Shown here piece by piece: positions 1-8,970 of a stretch of 64,000 nucleotides of DNA. Below the pieces are notes generated by a model. The model was not told where the DNA came from and made no database searches. It saw only the letters and a list, made by a program, of their open reading frames with translations. This stretch comes from an uncultured Duncaniella sp. (GTDB lineage: Bacteria > Bacteroidota > Bacteroidia > Bacteroidales > Muribaculaceae), in NCBI GenBank assembly GCA_910584825.1, contig CAJUCI010000002.1, forward strand, positions 62,001 to 126,000, given 5' to 3'. Each line of letters starts with the position of its first letter. Positions within the stretch are counted from its first letter, which is position 1. A program made the translations under genes and the position numbers.

Positions 1-298
1 ACACGACGTCACCTTTGGCGTCAAGAGCCTCAAACTTCATGCCGTTGGGATGGAACGGCAGAAACACCTCGGGCATCCACACTATCTCACACGGGGCATC
101 GGGCGTCAGAGCCTCGAGAATGGCCTTATCGGTAAGGTGGCCGCGGCCTGTGGCGGCAAGCGAACCGTAAAGTGTCACGCGACGTCGCGCCGCACCCTGA
201 CTCATGCCGAGAAACAGCTGTGCCGCCTTCAGAGGGCCCATCGTGTGACTGCTCGACGGCCCGTAACCTATCTTGAATATCTGCTTGATTGATTCCAT
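1..298 (-). CDS. sdaA: L-serine dehydratase (L-serine ammonia-lyase), N-terminal part, cut by window edge
   Basis: Only the first 99 codons are present; the gene runs off the left edge. The start is ATG at 298 reading leftward. The protein begins MESIKQIFKIGYGPSSSHTM and goes on with GPLKAAQLFL, the hallmark opening of the serine dehydratase beta domain (xxGPSSSHTMGPxxAA). The enzyme deaminates L-serine to pyruvate and ammonia and uses a 4Fe-4S cluster whose cysteines would lie in the missing alpha domain. In Bacteroidales the alpha and beta domains are usually one chain of about 400 residues, so roughly a quarter is seen. It is divergent from the glycosyltransferase at 429, with a shared promoter region between them. 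The family call is firm from the motif; single-chain organisation is inferred. Confidence 0.9.
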   Translation of the reverse strand, partial: MESIKQIFKIGYGPSSSHTMGPLKAAQLFLGMSQGAARRRVTLYGSLAATGRGHLTDKAILEALTPDAPCEIVWMPEVFLPFHPNGMKFEALDAKGDVV

Positions 299-346
299 AA
301 TTACTGTATGAGTGAAATATGTGCGACGGATTTGCATCCCAATCCC

Positions 347-405
347 CAAAATTACTAAAAATCCTCCAAACATCTCTCCTGTTTGCTCAGATTTGCGTAA
401 CTTTG
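347..405. promoter_or_regulatory. Divergent promoter region between sdaA and the glycosyltransferase
   Basis: Two Bacteroidetes -7 elements face away from each other: TAATTTTG on the minus strand (354 to 347) for the serine dehydratase, and TAACTTTG on the plus strand (398 to 405) for the glycosyltransferase. Neither has a well-spaced TTTG -33 box, so these are -7 matches only. Confidence 0.45.
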
Positions 406-428
406 GGGGAACGAAACACCCTACGTCT

Positions 429-1421
429 ATGAGTCAGCCTGCTGTCAGCGTGATTATGCCTGTGTATAATGCCGAGCGTTTTCTTGAATGTTCGGTGGGG
501 TCGGTGTTGGCCCAGACCTGCGGCGACTGGGAGCTGATATGCTTTAACGATGCCTCGACCGACGGCTCACTTGACCGACTCAACGCCTATGCCGAGGCCG
601 ACCATCGAATCAGGGTCATAGACTCGGCTGTAAACGTCAAGCAGGGTGCCGGACGCAACCGCGCCATACGCGAGGCCCGCGGAGAGTTTGTGATGTTTCT
701 CGACGCTGACGACTCCCTCGCACCCGAAGCCGTGGCCATGTGCCTCGACACGGCGAGGAGGAATGAAGCAGACATGGTGCTGTTTGACTACCGCCTTGTC
801 CCCGGCAATGTGATGAGCCCGCTCGGTCAGCAATCCGAAGGGATGCACGGCGACGACCTGCGCCTGCGCCTCATCCGCAATCCGTCACCCGTATGGTCGG
901 CGATGTACAGGCGCACGCTCATAACCGACAACGGGCTGTATTTCCCCGAACGGGTGTTCTACGAGGACAATGCCGTGGCCCTGGCCATACAGCTGTCGGC
1001 CCACGCCCCCATAAAGGTCAACGCCGCACTATACGAATACCACATCTACGACTCATCGGTGAGCCATCGCATCAATGACTACCGCTTCTTCCACCGCCTC
1101 GGCTCGGCAGTGACGCTCAAGGCTCACCTCCAGCGGCTCGGGCTGTACGAACGATGGCGCGAACCGATTGACTTTCTGCTGATTAATCAGTATTACGTTC
1201 ACTCGATATTCGGCTGTGTCTACAGGTTTGACCGTGTGCCCATCCTGCGCCACCGCTATATACGCGCCACTATAGGCCGTGTGGTGTCCGGCTACCGCAA
1301 CAATCCATCTTACCGCGCGCTTCCGAAAGGTCAGCGGTTGAAAATCATTCTGCACACCCGCTTCCCCCGGCTGCTCAATCTGCTGTGGAGGGCAAAGCGG
1401 ACTCTCTCATCACAAAAGTAA
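429..1421 (+). CDS. Family 2 glycosyltransferase
   Basis: A 330-residue GT-A fold glycosyltransferase that would add a sugar from a nucleotide donor to a surface glycan. The start at 429 is chosen because the family motif begins there (VSVIMPVYNAERFL at residues 7-20); the longer upstream frame from 312 would run through the -7 promoter element. Seen are the nucleotide-binding DASTDGS segment, the metal-binding DxD-like FLDADDSL (about residue 95), and an acceptor-side YEDN motif (about residue 178). The C-terminal 100 residues are basic and aromatic, without clear membrane segments. No other polysaccharide genes are adjacent, so donor and acceptor cannot be named. Confidence 0.85.
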   Translation: MSQPAVSVIMPVYNAERFLECSVGSVLAQTCGDWELICFNDASTDGSLDRLNAYAEADHRIRVIDSAVNVKQGAGRNRAIREARGEFVMFLDADDSLAPEAVAMCLDTARRNEADMVLFDYRLVPGNVMSPLGQQSEGMHGDDLRLRLIRNPSPVWSAMYRRTLITDNGLYFPERVFYEDNAVALAIQLSAHAPIKVNAALYEYHIYDSSVSHRINDYRFFHRLGSAVTLKAHLQRLGLYERWREPIDFLLINQYYVHSIFGCVYRFDRVPILRHRYIRATIGRVVSGYRNNPSYRALPKGQRLKIILHTRFPRLLNLLWRAKRTLSSQK

Positions 1422-1471
1422 CTCATCACAAAAATATAACCACCTTAAATATCACCACCTTAAATATCACC

Positions 1472-2851
1472 ATGAACAAACACCTTTTAACCATCCTGCT
1501 CTCGGCCACCGTGCCGCTGTCAGGCATGTGTGCCGTGCATAACATCCTCGACTACGGGGCTGTGAGCGACACCACGCAACTGAGCACCACGGCCATACAG
1601 CGCGCCATCGACGAGTGCTCGGCCTCGGGCGGAGGCACGGTGCTGATTCCCTCCGGCGGCTACAAGACCGGCAGCATAATGCTCCGCAGTCACGTGACAC
1701 TCAACCTCGAAAACGGCGCGACACTCTACGGCAGCACCGACATAGCCGACTATACACCCGTGTCGACCGACTATGTGTCACTCCGCACCAACACACCCAC
1801 CATACAGCTGATATATGCCGACAAGGTGACCAACGTGGCCATCACCGGCCAAGGCACCATCGACGGTCGCGGCAAGGCGTTTCCGAAACTGTCGTGGAAC
1901 GACGAGGGCATCACCCGCCCCCATCTGCTGAGATTCATACAGTCGTCAGACATCACAGTCACAGGCGTCACACTCAAAAATTCAGGCTGCTGGATGCAGC
2001 ACTACCTTGCATGCGACCGCCTCAAAATCGACGGCATAACCGTAATCAACCGCAACAACTACAACAACGACGCTCTCGACCTCGACGGATGCCACAACGT
2101 TACTGTCAGCAACATGATAGCCGACTCTGACGACGACGCCATCACCCTCAAGAGCACATCGCCGCGCCTGTGCGAGGACATCACCATCAGCAACTGTGTG
2201 GTGTCGAGCCACTGCAACGCCATCAAGCTCGGCACCGAAACCAACGGCGGATTCAACAACATCAACATCCGCGGCATCGTGGTGAAGCCCTCGGCTGACC
2301 AGTCGACACAATACTTCGGCTACCCCGGCGGCATAGGCCACTCAGCCATATCGCTCGAGATTGTCGACGGCGGCACGATGCGCAACGTCAACGTCTCTGA
2401 CATCACCATACGCGGCACCGAGTCGCCCATCTTTATCCGCCTCGCCGACCGTGCGCGCCCCTACTCACCCGAGCATCCCGTAGAGGGTGTCGGCTCGATA
2501 AGCGGCGTGGTGCTCCATGACATCATCATCGACGGCGCAGGCCCCACGGGCTGCTCCATCACCGGACTGGAGGGGCATCCCGTAAGCGACATCCTGCTTC
2601 ACGACATAACCATCACCCATGCCGGAGGCCAGCCCGTAACACCCGCGCCGACCGACGAGAAGCGTGCCGAGTATCCCGAATCGACCATGTGGGGCATACT
2701 CCCGGCACAAGGGTTCTGGCTCAACCACACCCGCAATGTCACTCTGCGCGACATCAAGGTGCACGCCCTCTCCCCCGATGCCCGCCCCGTCATTGTAGCC
2801 ACCGACTCGGAAAAGCTAACCCACGACAAACAATTAGTAATTAGCAATTAG
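1472..2851 (+). CDS. Glycoside hydrolase family 28 (polygalacturonase-like), secreted
   Basis: A 459-residue exported pectinase with a parallel beta-helix fold. The start at 1472 gives a signal peptide (MNKHLLTILLSATVPLSGMCA) directly before the GH28 opening (NILDYGAVSDTTQLSTTAIQ); the upstream in-frame start at 1385 would overlap the previous gene. GH28 catalytic landmarks are NNDALDLDG (about residue 200) and DSDDDAITLKS (about 220). The usual GHG and RIK are replaced by SHCNAIKLGTE, a pattern more like the exo-acting or rhamnogalacturonidase branch than classic endo-polygalacturonase. The last six codons and the stop lie inside an AATTAGTAATTAGC repeat, so the original 3' end may have been replaced. 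It is followed by a CE7 esterase on the same strand. Confidence 0.85.
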   Translation: MNKHLLTILLSATVPLSGMCAVHNILDYGAVSDTTQLSTTAIQRAIDECSASGGGTVLIPSGGYKTGSIMLRSHVTLNLENGATLYGSTDIADYTPVSTDYVSLRTNTPTIQLIYADKVTNVAITGQGTIDGRGKAFPKLSWNDEGITRPHLLRFIQSSDITVTGVTLKNSGCWMQHYLACDRLKIDGITVINRNNYNNDALDLDGCHNVTVSNMIADSDDDAITLKSTSPRLCEDITISNCVVSSHCNAIKLGTETNGGFNNINIRGIVVKPSADQSTQYFGYPGGIGHSAISLEIVDGGTMRNVNVSDITIRGTESPIFIRLADRARPYSPEHPVEGVGSISGVVLHDIIIDGAGPTGCSITGLEGHPVSDILLHDITITHAGGQPVTPAPTDEKRAEYPESTMWGILPAQGFWLNHTRNVTLRDIKVHALSPDARPVIVATDSEKLTHDKQLVISN

Positions 2852-2863
2852 TAATTAGTAATT
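2832..2863 (+). repeat. AATTAG-type intergenic repeat overlapping GH28 stop codon
   Basis: A 32-bp sequence built from AATTAGTA and AATTAGC units. The identical 32 bp occurs in inverse orientation at 52557-52588, on the stop codon of the GH53 gene. In both places the stop codon (TAG here, TAA there) is inside or at the edge of the repeat. Confidence 0.8.
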
Positions 2864-2928
2864 TTTCGGATTTGTAATTCTCTATTAATCAAATTATTAT
2901 TCCACTAATCAATAAATCCTCCAATACT

Positions 2929-4227
2929 GTGTATCGCATAACCTTAGCTCTAATCTGCCTCCTCTCATTTCTTTTCCCGGCAATGGCCGAGAACTATCCT
3001 TACCGTAACGATTTCCTGTGGGTCACTGTCCCCGACCATTCCGACTGGCTCTATAAGACCGGCGAAAATGCCACTGTAGATGTGCAGCTGCTCCGCTACG
3101 GTCAGCCGACCTCGGATGCGACCGTAACCTACACTCTCGGCGACGATATGCTGCCCGACGACCGCAAAGAGGTCGTGAAGCTTGACCGCAACGGTCGTGC
3201 CACCATCGAGATGGGCACAATGACCAAGCCCGGATTTCGCGACCTGCGTCTCACCGCCACAATAGACGGGCAGAAGACCGACCATCATATCAAACTCGGA
3301 TTCTCGCCCGAACGCCTCGAGCCGTTTGTGCGCGAGCCTAAAGACTTCCGGTCGTTCTGGGCCAAGGCCGTGGAGCAGGACAAGAAATTTCCCCTCACCT
3401 ACACCACCGAGCCCGTCGAGAAATACACCACCGACAAGATGACCTGCCAGCTCGTCAAGCTCCAGCTCAATCCCGAGGGCCGCTGCATGTACGGCTACCT
3501 GTTCATCCCCAAAGGGGGCGGCAAATATCCCGCAGTGCTCTGCCCTCCCGGCGCGGGTGTAAAGACCATCAAAGACCCTATGATACACCGCTATTACGGC
3601 GAAGGGGGCATGATACGTTGCGAGATTGAGATTCACGGATGTCACCCCGAACTGAGCGAGGCCGAGTTTGCACAACTGCGCAAGGAGAAAGGCAAATATC
3701 TGGAGTTCGGACTCGACGACCCGAATGAGTATTACATGAAGGATGTCTACCTCGGATGCCGCCGCTTTCTCGACCTCCTCACCTCACTCCCCGAGTGGGA
3801 CGGCACCAACCTCTTCACACAGGGAGGCAGCCAGGGCGGCGCGCTTGCCATCACCACAGCCATGCTCGACCCGCGCGTGAACGGATGCGTGGCCAATCAC
3901 CCTGCCCTCAGCGACATGACCGGCTATCTGAGCGACAAGACCGGCGGCTATCCACACCACTTCCGCAAAGACCGCAACGAGGCTACCCCCGAAAAGATTC
4001 GCACGCTCGAATATTACGACGTGGTCAACTTCGCCCGTCATCTCACATGCCCGGTGCGCATGACGTGGGGATTCAACGACAACACCTGCCCGCCCACCAC
4101 ATCCTATGAGGTCTACAATGTGATTTCCACACCCAAGTCAGCCCTCCTGACCCCTGTAAACGAGCACTGGACCTCGGCCACCACCGAGCACGACCACTAC
4201 CTCTGGATTAAAGACCACTGCAAATAA
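2929..4227 (+). CDS. Acetyl xylan esterase-like carbohydrate esterase (CE7 family), secreted
   Basis: A 432-residue exported alpha/beta-hydrolase likely to remove acetyl groups from plant or dietary glycans. The start is a GTG at 2929, immediately before a good signal peptide (MYRITLALICLLSFLFPAMA); no in-frame ATG lies nearby upstream. An N-terminal beta-sandwich extension (about residues 25-125) precedes the hydrolase domain. The CE7 triad is visible: the nucleophile in GGSQGGAL (serine near residue 300), aspartate in WGFNDNTCPPTT (about 383) and histidine in EHDHYLW (about 422). It follows the GH28 gene by 77 bp on the same strand, so the two may be co-transcribed for acetylated pectin. 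Substrate is inferred from context. Confidence 0.85.
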   Translation: MYRITLALICLLSFLFPAMAENYPYRNDFLWVTVPDHSDWLYKTGENATVDVQLLRYGQPTSDATVTYTLGDDMLPDDRKEVVKLDRNGRATIEMGTMTKPGFRDLRLTATIDGQKTDHHIKLGFSPERLEPFVREPKDFRSFWAKAVEQDKKFPLTYTTEPVEKYTTDKMTCQLVKLQLNPEGRCMYGYLFIPKGGGKYPAVLCPPGAGVKTIKDPMIHRYYGEGGMIRCEIEIHGCHPELSEAEFAQLRKEKGKYLEFGLDDPNEYYMKDVYLGCRRFLDLLTSLPEWDGTNLFTQGGSQGGALAITTAMLDPRVNGCVANHPALSDMTGYLSDKTGGYPHHFRKDRNEATPEKIRTLEYYDVVNFARHLTCPVRMTWGFNDNTCPPTTSYEVYNVISTPKSALLTPVNEHWTSATTEHDHYLWIKDHCK

Positions 4228-4233
4228 AGAAGA

Positions 4234-4282
4234 TTTGCTCATATTTCGGAAAAGGGTTAATTTTGTGGCCTTGATAATTTTG
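4234..4282 (+). promoter_or_regulatory. Promoter of the M16 peptidase gene with a duplicated -7 element
   Basis: TTTG at 4234-4237, then 20 bp, then TAATTTTG at 4258-4265: a textbook Bacteroidetes promoter. The 15-bp block TAATTTTGTGGCCTT is repeated 17 bp further on (second TAATTTTG at 4275-4282), just before the start codon at 4290. Confidence 0.75.
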
Positions 4283-4289
4283 TGGCCTT

Positions 4290-5537
4290 ATGGATAAGTC
4301 CGAACAGGAATATTATTACGCCACACTCTCGGGCGGACTGCGGGTGGTGATGCACCATCGGCCCGGGAGCGTGGCCGAACATTGCGGCGTGGCCGTGCGT
4401 GCCGGCAGCCGCGATGAGTCGCCCGAGCATTACGGCCTGGCGCACTTCGTGGAGCACACCATATTCAAAGGCACCCTGCGCCGCCGCGCATGGCACATCC
4501 TAAACCGCATGGAGCGCGTGGGAGGCGAACTGAACGCCTACACCACCAAGGAGGAGACGGTGGTCTACACCACCTATCCCGCCGGATATATGGAGCGTGC
4601 CATCGACCTGGTGGCCGACCTGGTGGAGAACTCGCAGTTCCCCACCACCGAAATCGACCGCGAACGCCAGGTGGTGGCCGATGAGATAGACTCTTATCTC
4701 GACATCCCGTCAGAAGGCATCTTTGACGACTTCGACGAGCTGATGTTTGCCGGCTCACCCCTCGCCCACCCCATCCTCGGCAGCCGCGAGAGCATCGAGC
4801 GGCTCACCTCCGATGTGTGCCGCCGCTATCTCGACACGTTCTACCGTCCCGACAACATGGTGCTGTTCTACTCCGGCCCCGAAAAGCCCGACCGAGTCAT
4901 CAGAGTGGCCGAGAGATGTTTCTCCTCCGGCAAACGGCAGATACCGGCCACCACGACCGGCATGTCCACCCCCAAGGCCATCCCCACCGTGCCGCCACGC
5001 GCCGATGTGGTCAGAGAGATAGGCTCGCATCAGGCCCACACGGTTTTGGGCACAAGGATTCATGACATGTATTCGCCCGAGCGTTATGCCACGGCCCTTC
5101 TCACCAACATCCTCGGCGGCCCGGGCATGAACTCGCTGCTCAACGTGGCCCTGCGCGAACGCCGCGGACTGGTCTACACCGTCGACGCCTCTACCGCCCT
5201 CCTGTCCGACGCCGGACTCTTCACCATCTATTACGGCTGTGATGCCGACGATGTGGAGCGGTGCCGCAGGATTGTCGAGGGGATAATCGAGCGTCAGGCC
5301 ACCGACCTCATGACCCCGCGCCGGCTCGAGGAGGCACGCCGCCAGTACATAGGCCAGCTCACCCTCGCATCGACCAACACCGAGCAGCGGGCACTCAACA
5401 TGGCCCGCGCCACGCTGCTGCGCGGACGTGTCATCCCCTCGGCCGAGAATCTCGAGGCCATACGCGCCATCACCCCCGCAGCCCTGCGCGATGCCGCCGC
5501 CTCGCTCACCCCGCTCTCGCGCCTCACACTCATGTAG
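4290..5537 (+). CDS. M16 family zinc peptidase (insulinase / mitochondrial processing peptidase type)
   Basis: A 415-residue M16 metallopeptidase, the usual length for the single two-domain bacterial form. The inverted zinc motif HxxEH is present as HFVEHTIFKGT (about residues 52-62), and the downstream glutamate lies in the ETVVYTTYPAGYMERAIDLV region (about residues 90-125). The C-terminal domain carries the typical GPGMNSLLNVALRERRGLVY segment. There is no signal peptide, so it is probably cytoplasmic. These enzymes degrade or process unfolded peptides. It lies 90 bp upstream of metG and has its own promoter. Confidence 0.9.
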   Translation: MDKSEQEYYYATLSGGLRVVMHHRPGSVAEHCGVAVRAGSRDESPEHYGLAHFVEHTIFKGTLRRRAWHILNRMERVGGELNAYTTKEETVVYTTYPAGYMERAIDLVADLVENSQFPTTEIDRERQVVADEIDSYLDIPSEGIFDDFDELMFAGSPLAHPILGSRESIERLTSDVCRRYLDTFYRPDNMVLFYSGPEKPDRVIRVAERCFSSGKRQIPATTTGMSTPKAIPTVPPRADVVREIGSHQAHTVLGTRIHDMYSPERYATALLTNILGGPGMNSLLNVALRERRGLVYTVDASTALLSDAGLFTIYYGCDADDVERCRRIVEGIIERQATDLMTPRRLEEARRQYIGQLTLASTNTEQRALNMARATLLRGRVIPSAENLEAIRAITPAALRDAAASLTPLSRLTLM

Positions 5538-5568
5538 CGATATGACCGTTCAAGAGAGGGGCTAACTC

Positions 5569-5599
5569 TTGGAAAATTCGCGCATATGCACTAATTTTG
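5569..5599 (+). promoter_or_regulatory. metG promoter
   Basis: CTTG -33 box (core TTG at 5569-5571), 20 bp, then TAATTTTG at 5592-5599. The predicted leader to the start codon at 5628 is about 20 nt. Confidence 0.7.
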
Positions 5600-5627
5600 C
5601 ATCATAAAAGAAAACAACAACATCGCA

Positions 5628-7670
5628 ATGGAAAAGAAATTCAAGCGCACACTCATAACCACAGCTCTCCCCTATGCCAACGGCCCTGTCCACATCGGCC
5701 ACCTGGCCGGCGTGTATGTCCCGGCCGACATCTATGCCCGCTACCTCCGCCTCAAAGGCGAAGATGTAGTGATGGTGGGCGGCAGCGACGAGCACGGAGT
5801 GCCCATCACTCTGCGCGCACGCAAGGAGGGGGTGACACCTCAGGAGATTGTTGACCGTTACCACACCATCATCAAGGACTCGCTCGAGGAGTTGGGAGTG
5901 TCGTTTGACATCTATTCGCGCACCACTTCCGACCTGCACCACCAGACCGCCTCGGAATTCTTCCGCCGTCTCTATGACAAGGGTGAGTTCACCGTGCAGA
6001 CAGCCCTCCAGCCCTACGATGAAAAGGGTGGCGAGTTCCTGGCCGACCGCTATGTCGTAGGCACCTGTCCCAAGTGCGGCAACGAGCGTGCCTATGGCGA
6101 CCAGTGCGAGGCATGCGGCTCGTCGCTCAACGTCACCGACCTCATCAACCCCTGCTCGGCCCTGACAGGCGAGCCTGTGAAGATGCGCGAGACTACACAC
6201 TGGTATCTCCCCCTCGACAAGTGGGAAGACAAGCTCCGCTCATGGATTCTCGACGGCCACAAGGAGTGGAAGACCAACGTCTACGGCCAGTGCAAGTCAT
6301 GGCTCGACGGAGGCCTCCAGCCCCGCGCCGTGAGCCGCGACCTCAACTGGGGCGTGCCCGTGCCCGTGGAGGGTGCCGAGGGCAAGGTGCTCTACGTATG
6401 GTTTGACGCCCCCATCGGCTACATCTCCAACACCAAGGAGCTGCTGCCCGACACGTGGGAGACATGGTGGAAGGACCCCGAGACACGCATCATCAACTTC
6501 ATCGGCAAGGACAACATCGTGTTCCACTGCATCGTGTTCCCCGCAATGCTCATGGCTTACGGTGACAACTTCCAGCTGCCCGACAATGTGCCCGCCAACG
6601 AGTTCCTGAATCTCGAGGGCGACAAGATTTCGACCTCGCGCAACTGGGCCGTATGGCTCCACGAATATCTCAAGGACCTCCCCGGCAAGCAGGACGTGCT
6701 CCGCTACGTGCTCACCGCCAACGCCCCCGAGACCAAAGACAATGACTTCACCTGGGCCGACTTCCAGGCACGCAACAACAACGAGCTGGTGGCCATCCTC
6801 GGCAACTTCGTCAACCGTGCCCTCGTGCTCACCCACAAATATTTCGGCGGCGTGACACCCGTGGCCGGCGAACTCACCGACACCGACCGTCAGGCCATAG
6901 CCGACATCCGCGAGGCCATCAAGGCCGAGAGCGAGGCCCTCGACACATTCCACTTCCGCGAGGCCCTGAAGCAGGCCATGGAGATTGCCCGCGTGGGCAA
7001 CCGCTACCTGCAGGAGACCGAGCCGTGGCGCGTGGCCAAGACCGACCTCGCCCGCACCGGCACCATCCTCAACATAGCCCTGCAGATATGCGCCAACATC
7101 GCCATAGCCTTCGAGCCGTTCATCCCCTTCACCACCGCCCGCCTCGCCAAGATGCTCGGTCTTGAGAATCTCAGCTGGGACAAGCTCGGCCAGACCGACC
7201 TCGTGGCCGACGGCAAGGAGATAGGCCGGCCCGAACTGCTGTTTGAGAAGGTGGAGGACGCAACCATCCAGGCCCAGGTGCAGAAACTCCTCGACACCAA
7301 AAAGGCCAACGAGGCAGCCGCATGGCGTCCCGAGCCTCAGGCCGAGGAAGTGGACTTCGACACATTCTGCCGCAGCGACCTGCGCGTGGGCACAGTGCTC
7401 GAGTGCACCAAGGTGCCCAAGGCCGACAAACTGCTCCGCTTCCTCATTGACGACGGCATGGAGAAACGCACCATCGTGTCGGGCATAGCCAAATACTACA
7501 ATCCCGAAGACCTCGTGGGCAAGCAGGTATGCTTCATAGCCAACCTGCCCGTGCGTAAGCTCAAAGGCATCGAATCGCAGGGCATGATACTCTCAGCCGA
7601 GAGCTCCGACGGCTCCATCGTGCTCCTCACCCCCTCCGCCCCCGTGGCCCCCGGCTCGAAAATCGGCTAA
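5628..7670 (+). CDS. metG: Methionyl-tRNA synthetase
   Basis: A 680-residue class I synthetase that charges tRNA-Met. The HIGH signature is PVHIGHLAG (about residue 19-27). A zinc knuckle is formed by CPKCGNERAYGDQCEACG (about residues 147-164). The KMSKS loop reads GDKISTSRNW (about 330), the KISTS form common in this branch. The anticodon-binding helical domain follows, and the last 110 residues (from about DTFCRSDLRVG) are the EMAP/Trbp111-type tRNA-binding domain that makes the enzyme a dimer. The length matches the long bacterial form. The gene stands alone between its own promoter and a strong hairpin. Confidence 0.98.
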   Translation: MEKKFKRTLITTALPYANGPVHIGHLAGVYVPADIYARYLRLKGEDVVMVGGSDEHGVPITLRARKEGVTPQEIVDRYHTIIKDSLEELGVSFDIYSRTTSDLHHQTASEFFRRLYDKGEFTVQTALQPYDEKGGEFLADRYVVGTCPKCGNERAYGDQCEACGSSLNVTDLINPCSALTGEPVKMRETTHWYLPLDKWEDKLRSWILDGHKEWKTNVYGQCKSWLDGGLQPRAVSRDLNWGVPVPVEGAEGKVLYVWFDAPIGYISNTKELLPDTWETWWKDPETRIINFIGKDNIVFHCIVFPAMLMAYGDNFQLPDNVPANEFLNLEGDKISTSRNWAVWLHEYLKDLPGKQDVLRYVLTANAPETKDNDFTWADFQARNNNELVAILGNFVNRALVLTHKYFGGVTPVAGELTDTDRQAIADIREAIKAESEALDTFHFREALKQAMEIARVGNRYLQETEPWRVAKTDLARTGTILNIALQICANIAIAFEPFIPFTTARLAKMLGLENLSWDKLGQTDLVADGKEIGRPELLFEKVEDATIQAQVQKLLDTKKANEAAAWRPEPQAEEVDFDTFCRSDLRVGTVLECTKVPKADKLLRFLIDDGMEKRTIVSGIAKYYNPEDLVGKQVCFIANLPVRKLKGIESQGMILSAESSDGSIVLLTPSAPVAPGSKIG

Positions 7671-7693
7671 AGGCCAAGAATTTAAAATGAACA

Positions 7694-7748
7694 ATGGAAA
7701 ATTATCGGGGGGATGCAGCCGAGGTTGTTATGCCCGGTAATTTTCCAT
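7694..7748 (+). terminator. Long hairpin terminator after metG
   Basis: Arms of 16 bp (ATGGAAAATTATCGGG against CCCGGTAATTTTCCAT, one G-U pair) enclose a 23-nt loop and are followed by TTTTTAAT. The AT-rich outer arm resembles the larger hairpin at 38521-38637. Confidence 0.7.
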
Positions 7749-7827
7749 TTTTAATATCCTGACAAGTCAAAATCCTCACAGGCTGTCTTAATTTTAAATT
7801 TTTAATTTTAAATTTTTAATTCCCCCT

Positions 7828-8853
7828 ATGGCTCCTCGTATTCTTATCATCTACACAGGCGGCACTATCGGCATGATAGAGAACCCTGACACCAAGGCTC
7901 TTGTGCCGTTTGACTTCACCCATCTCATGGACAATGTGCCCAAGGTGAAGATGCTGGAGTATCATATCGACAACATCCAGTTCACCCCCATCGACTCGTG
8001 CGACATGGGGCCGGAGGGATGGAAAGAGATTGCGTTGGCCATACAGGAGAATTACGACAGCTATGACGGATTTGTGGTGCTCCACGGCACCGACACCATG
8101 GCCTACACAGCCTCGGCCCTCTCGTTCATGCTCGCCCATCTCGACAAGCCCGTCATCATCACCGGTTCGCAGCTGCCCATAGGCGAGGTGCGCACCGACG
8201 GCGAGGAAAATCTCATCACAGCCCTTCAGATAGCCGCCGCCCGCAACTTCAACGGCGACCCCATGGTGCAGGAGGTGGCCATACTGTTTGAGAACTACCT
8301 GTGGCGCGGCAACCGCTCCACCAAGATGAGTGCCGACAACTTCAACGCCTTCAAGAGCAACAATTACCCCGAACTGGCCAAGATAGGTCTCGGCATCCAT
8401 TTTGCCGAAAAGGCCCTGCGTCGCCCCAACGAACGCAGGCCGCTCCATGTCACCACCACGATGGACCTCGGCGTGATGACAATAGACCTGCACCCGGGCA
8501 TGACCCGCGAGATGCTCCACCATCTGCTCAACACCCCAGGCATCAAGGGCATAGTGCTGCGCACCTACGGCGCGGGCAACGCCCCCACCTCGTCATGGTT
8601 TCTTGAGGAGATAAAGAACTGTGTGGCCAGCGGAGTGGTGATTGTCAACGTAACACAGTGTGTCAACGGCGGTGTGCATGCGCGCCGCTACGCTTCGGGC
8701 GACCATCTCGCCAACTGCGGCGTAATCTCGGGCCACGACATGACCTCCGAGGCCGCACTCACCAAACTCATGTACCTCTTCGGCCTCGGCCTCACCCCCT
8801 CGGCCGTCGCCACACGCTTTGCCGTAGACCTCTGCGGCGAAGTAACACTGTAG
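7828..8853 (+). CDS. ansA: Type I (cytoplasmic) L-asparaginase
   Basis: A 341-residue asparaginase that hydrolyses asparagine to aspartate and ammonia. Both catalytic threonine motifs are seen: TGGTIGM at residues 10-16 and HGTDTMAYTA at about 90-99; the conserved TGSQLPIGEVRTDGEENL segment follows at about 112. There is no signal peptide, which fits the cytoplasmic type I enzyme rather than the periplasmic type II. The start at 7828 sits directly after an AT-rich leader made of TTTAAATTTTTAA units. It is followed by degenerate copies of two repeat families. Confidence 0.95.
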   Translation: MAPRILIIYTGGTIGMIENPDTKALVPFDFTHLMDNVPKVKMLEYHIDNIQFTPIDSCDMGPEGWKEIALAIQENYDSYDGFVVLHGTDTMAYTASALSFMLAHLDKPVIITGSQLPIGEVRTDGEENLITALQIAAARNFNGDPMVQEVAILFENYLWRGNRSTKMSADNFNAFKSNNYPELAKIGLGIHFAEKALRRPNERRPLHVTTTMDLGVMTIDLHPGMTREMLHHLLNTPGIKGIVLRTYGAGNAPTSSWFLEEIKNCVASGVVIVNVTQCVNGGVHARRYASGDHLANCGVISGHDMTSEAALTKLMYLFGLGLTPSAVATRFAVDLCGEVTL

Positions 8854-8890
8854 TTAGGAGCGACGGCTTCTGCCGCCCCTTTGCTCCTAC
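8854..8890. repeat. Degenerate REP-like repeat
   Basis: TTAGGAGCGACGGCTTCTG followed by GCTCCTAC: a decayed version of the paired REP-like element described at 15436 and 23263. It lies directly after the ansA stop codon. Confidence 0.6.
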
Positions 8891-8923
8891 AGCCCGGCCA
8901 AGCACTCATAAGGGAATATAAAC

Positions 8924-8970
8924 CTTATGTCGCTTTTGTCCCTTGTGTCCTTATGTACCTTTCTTAAATT
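8924..8970. repeat. Single degenerate arm of the GGGGACATAAGGACATAAG repeat family
   Basis: CTTATGTCGCTTTTGTCCC and the following bases match one arm of the long inverted repeats at 20428-20544 and 49888-50025 with a few changes. The partner arm is absent. The rest of the 8854-9182 gap is AT-rich and shows no gene. Confidence 0.65.

Noticed and set aside
312..428. 39-residue N-terminal extension of the first glycosyltransferase
   Set aside because: It would be translated through the promoter -7 box, and the GT2 motif starts right after the ATG at 429.
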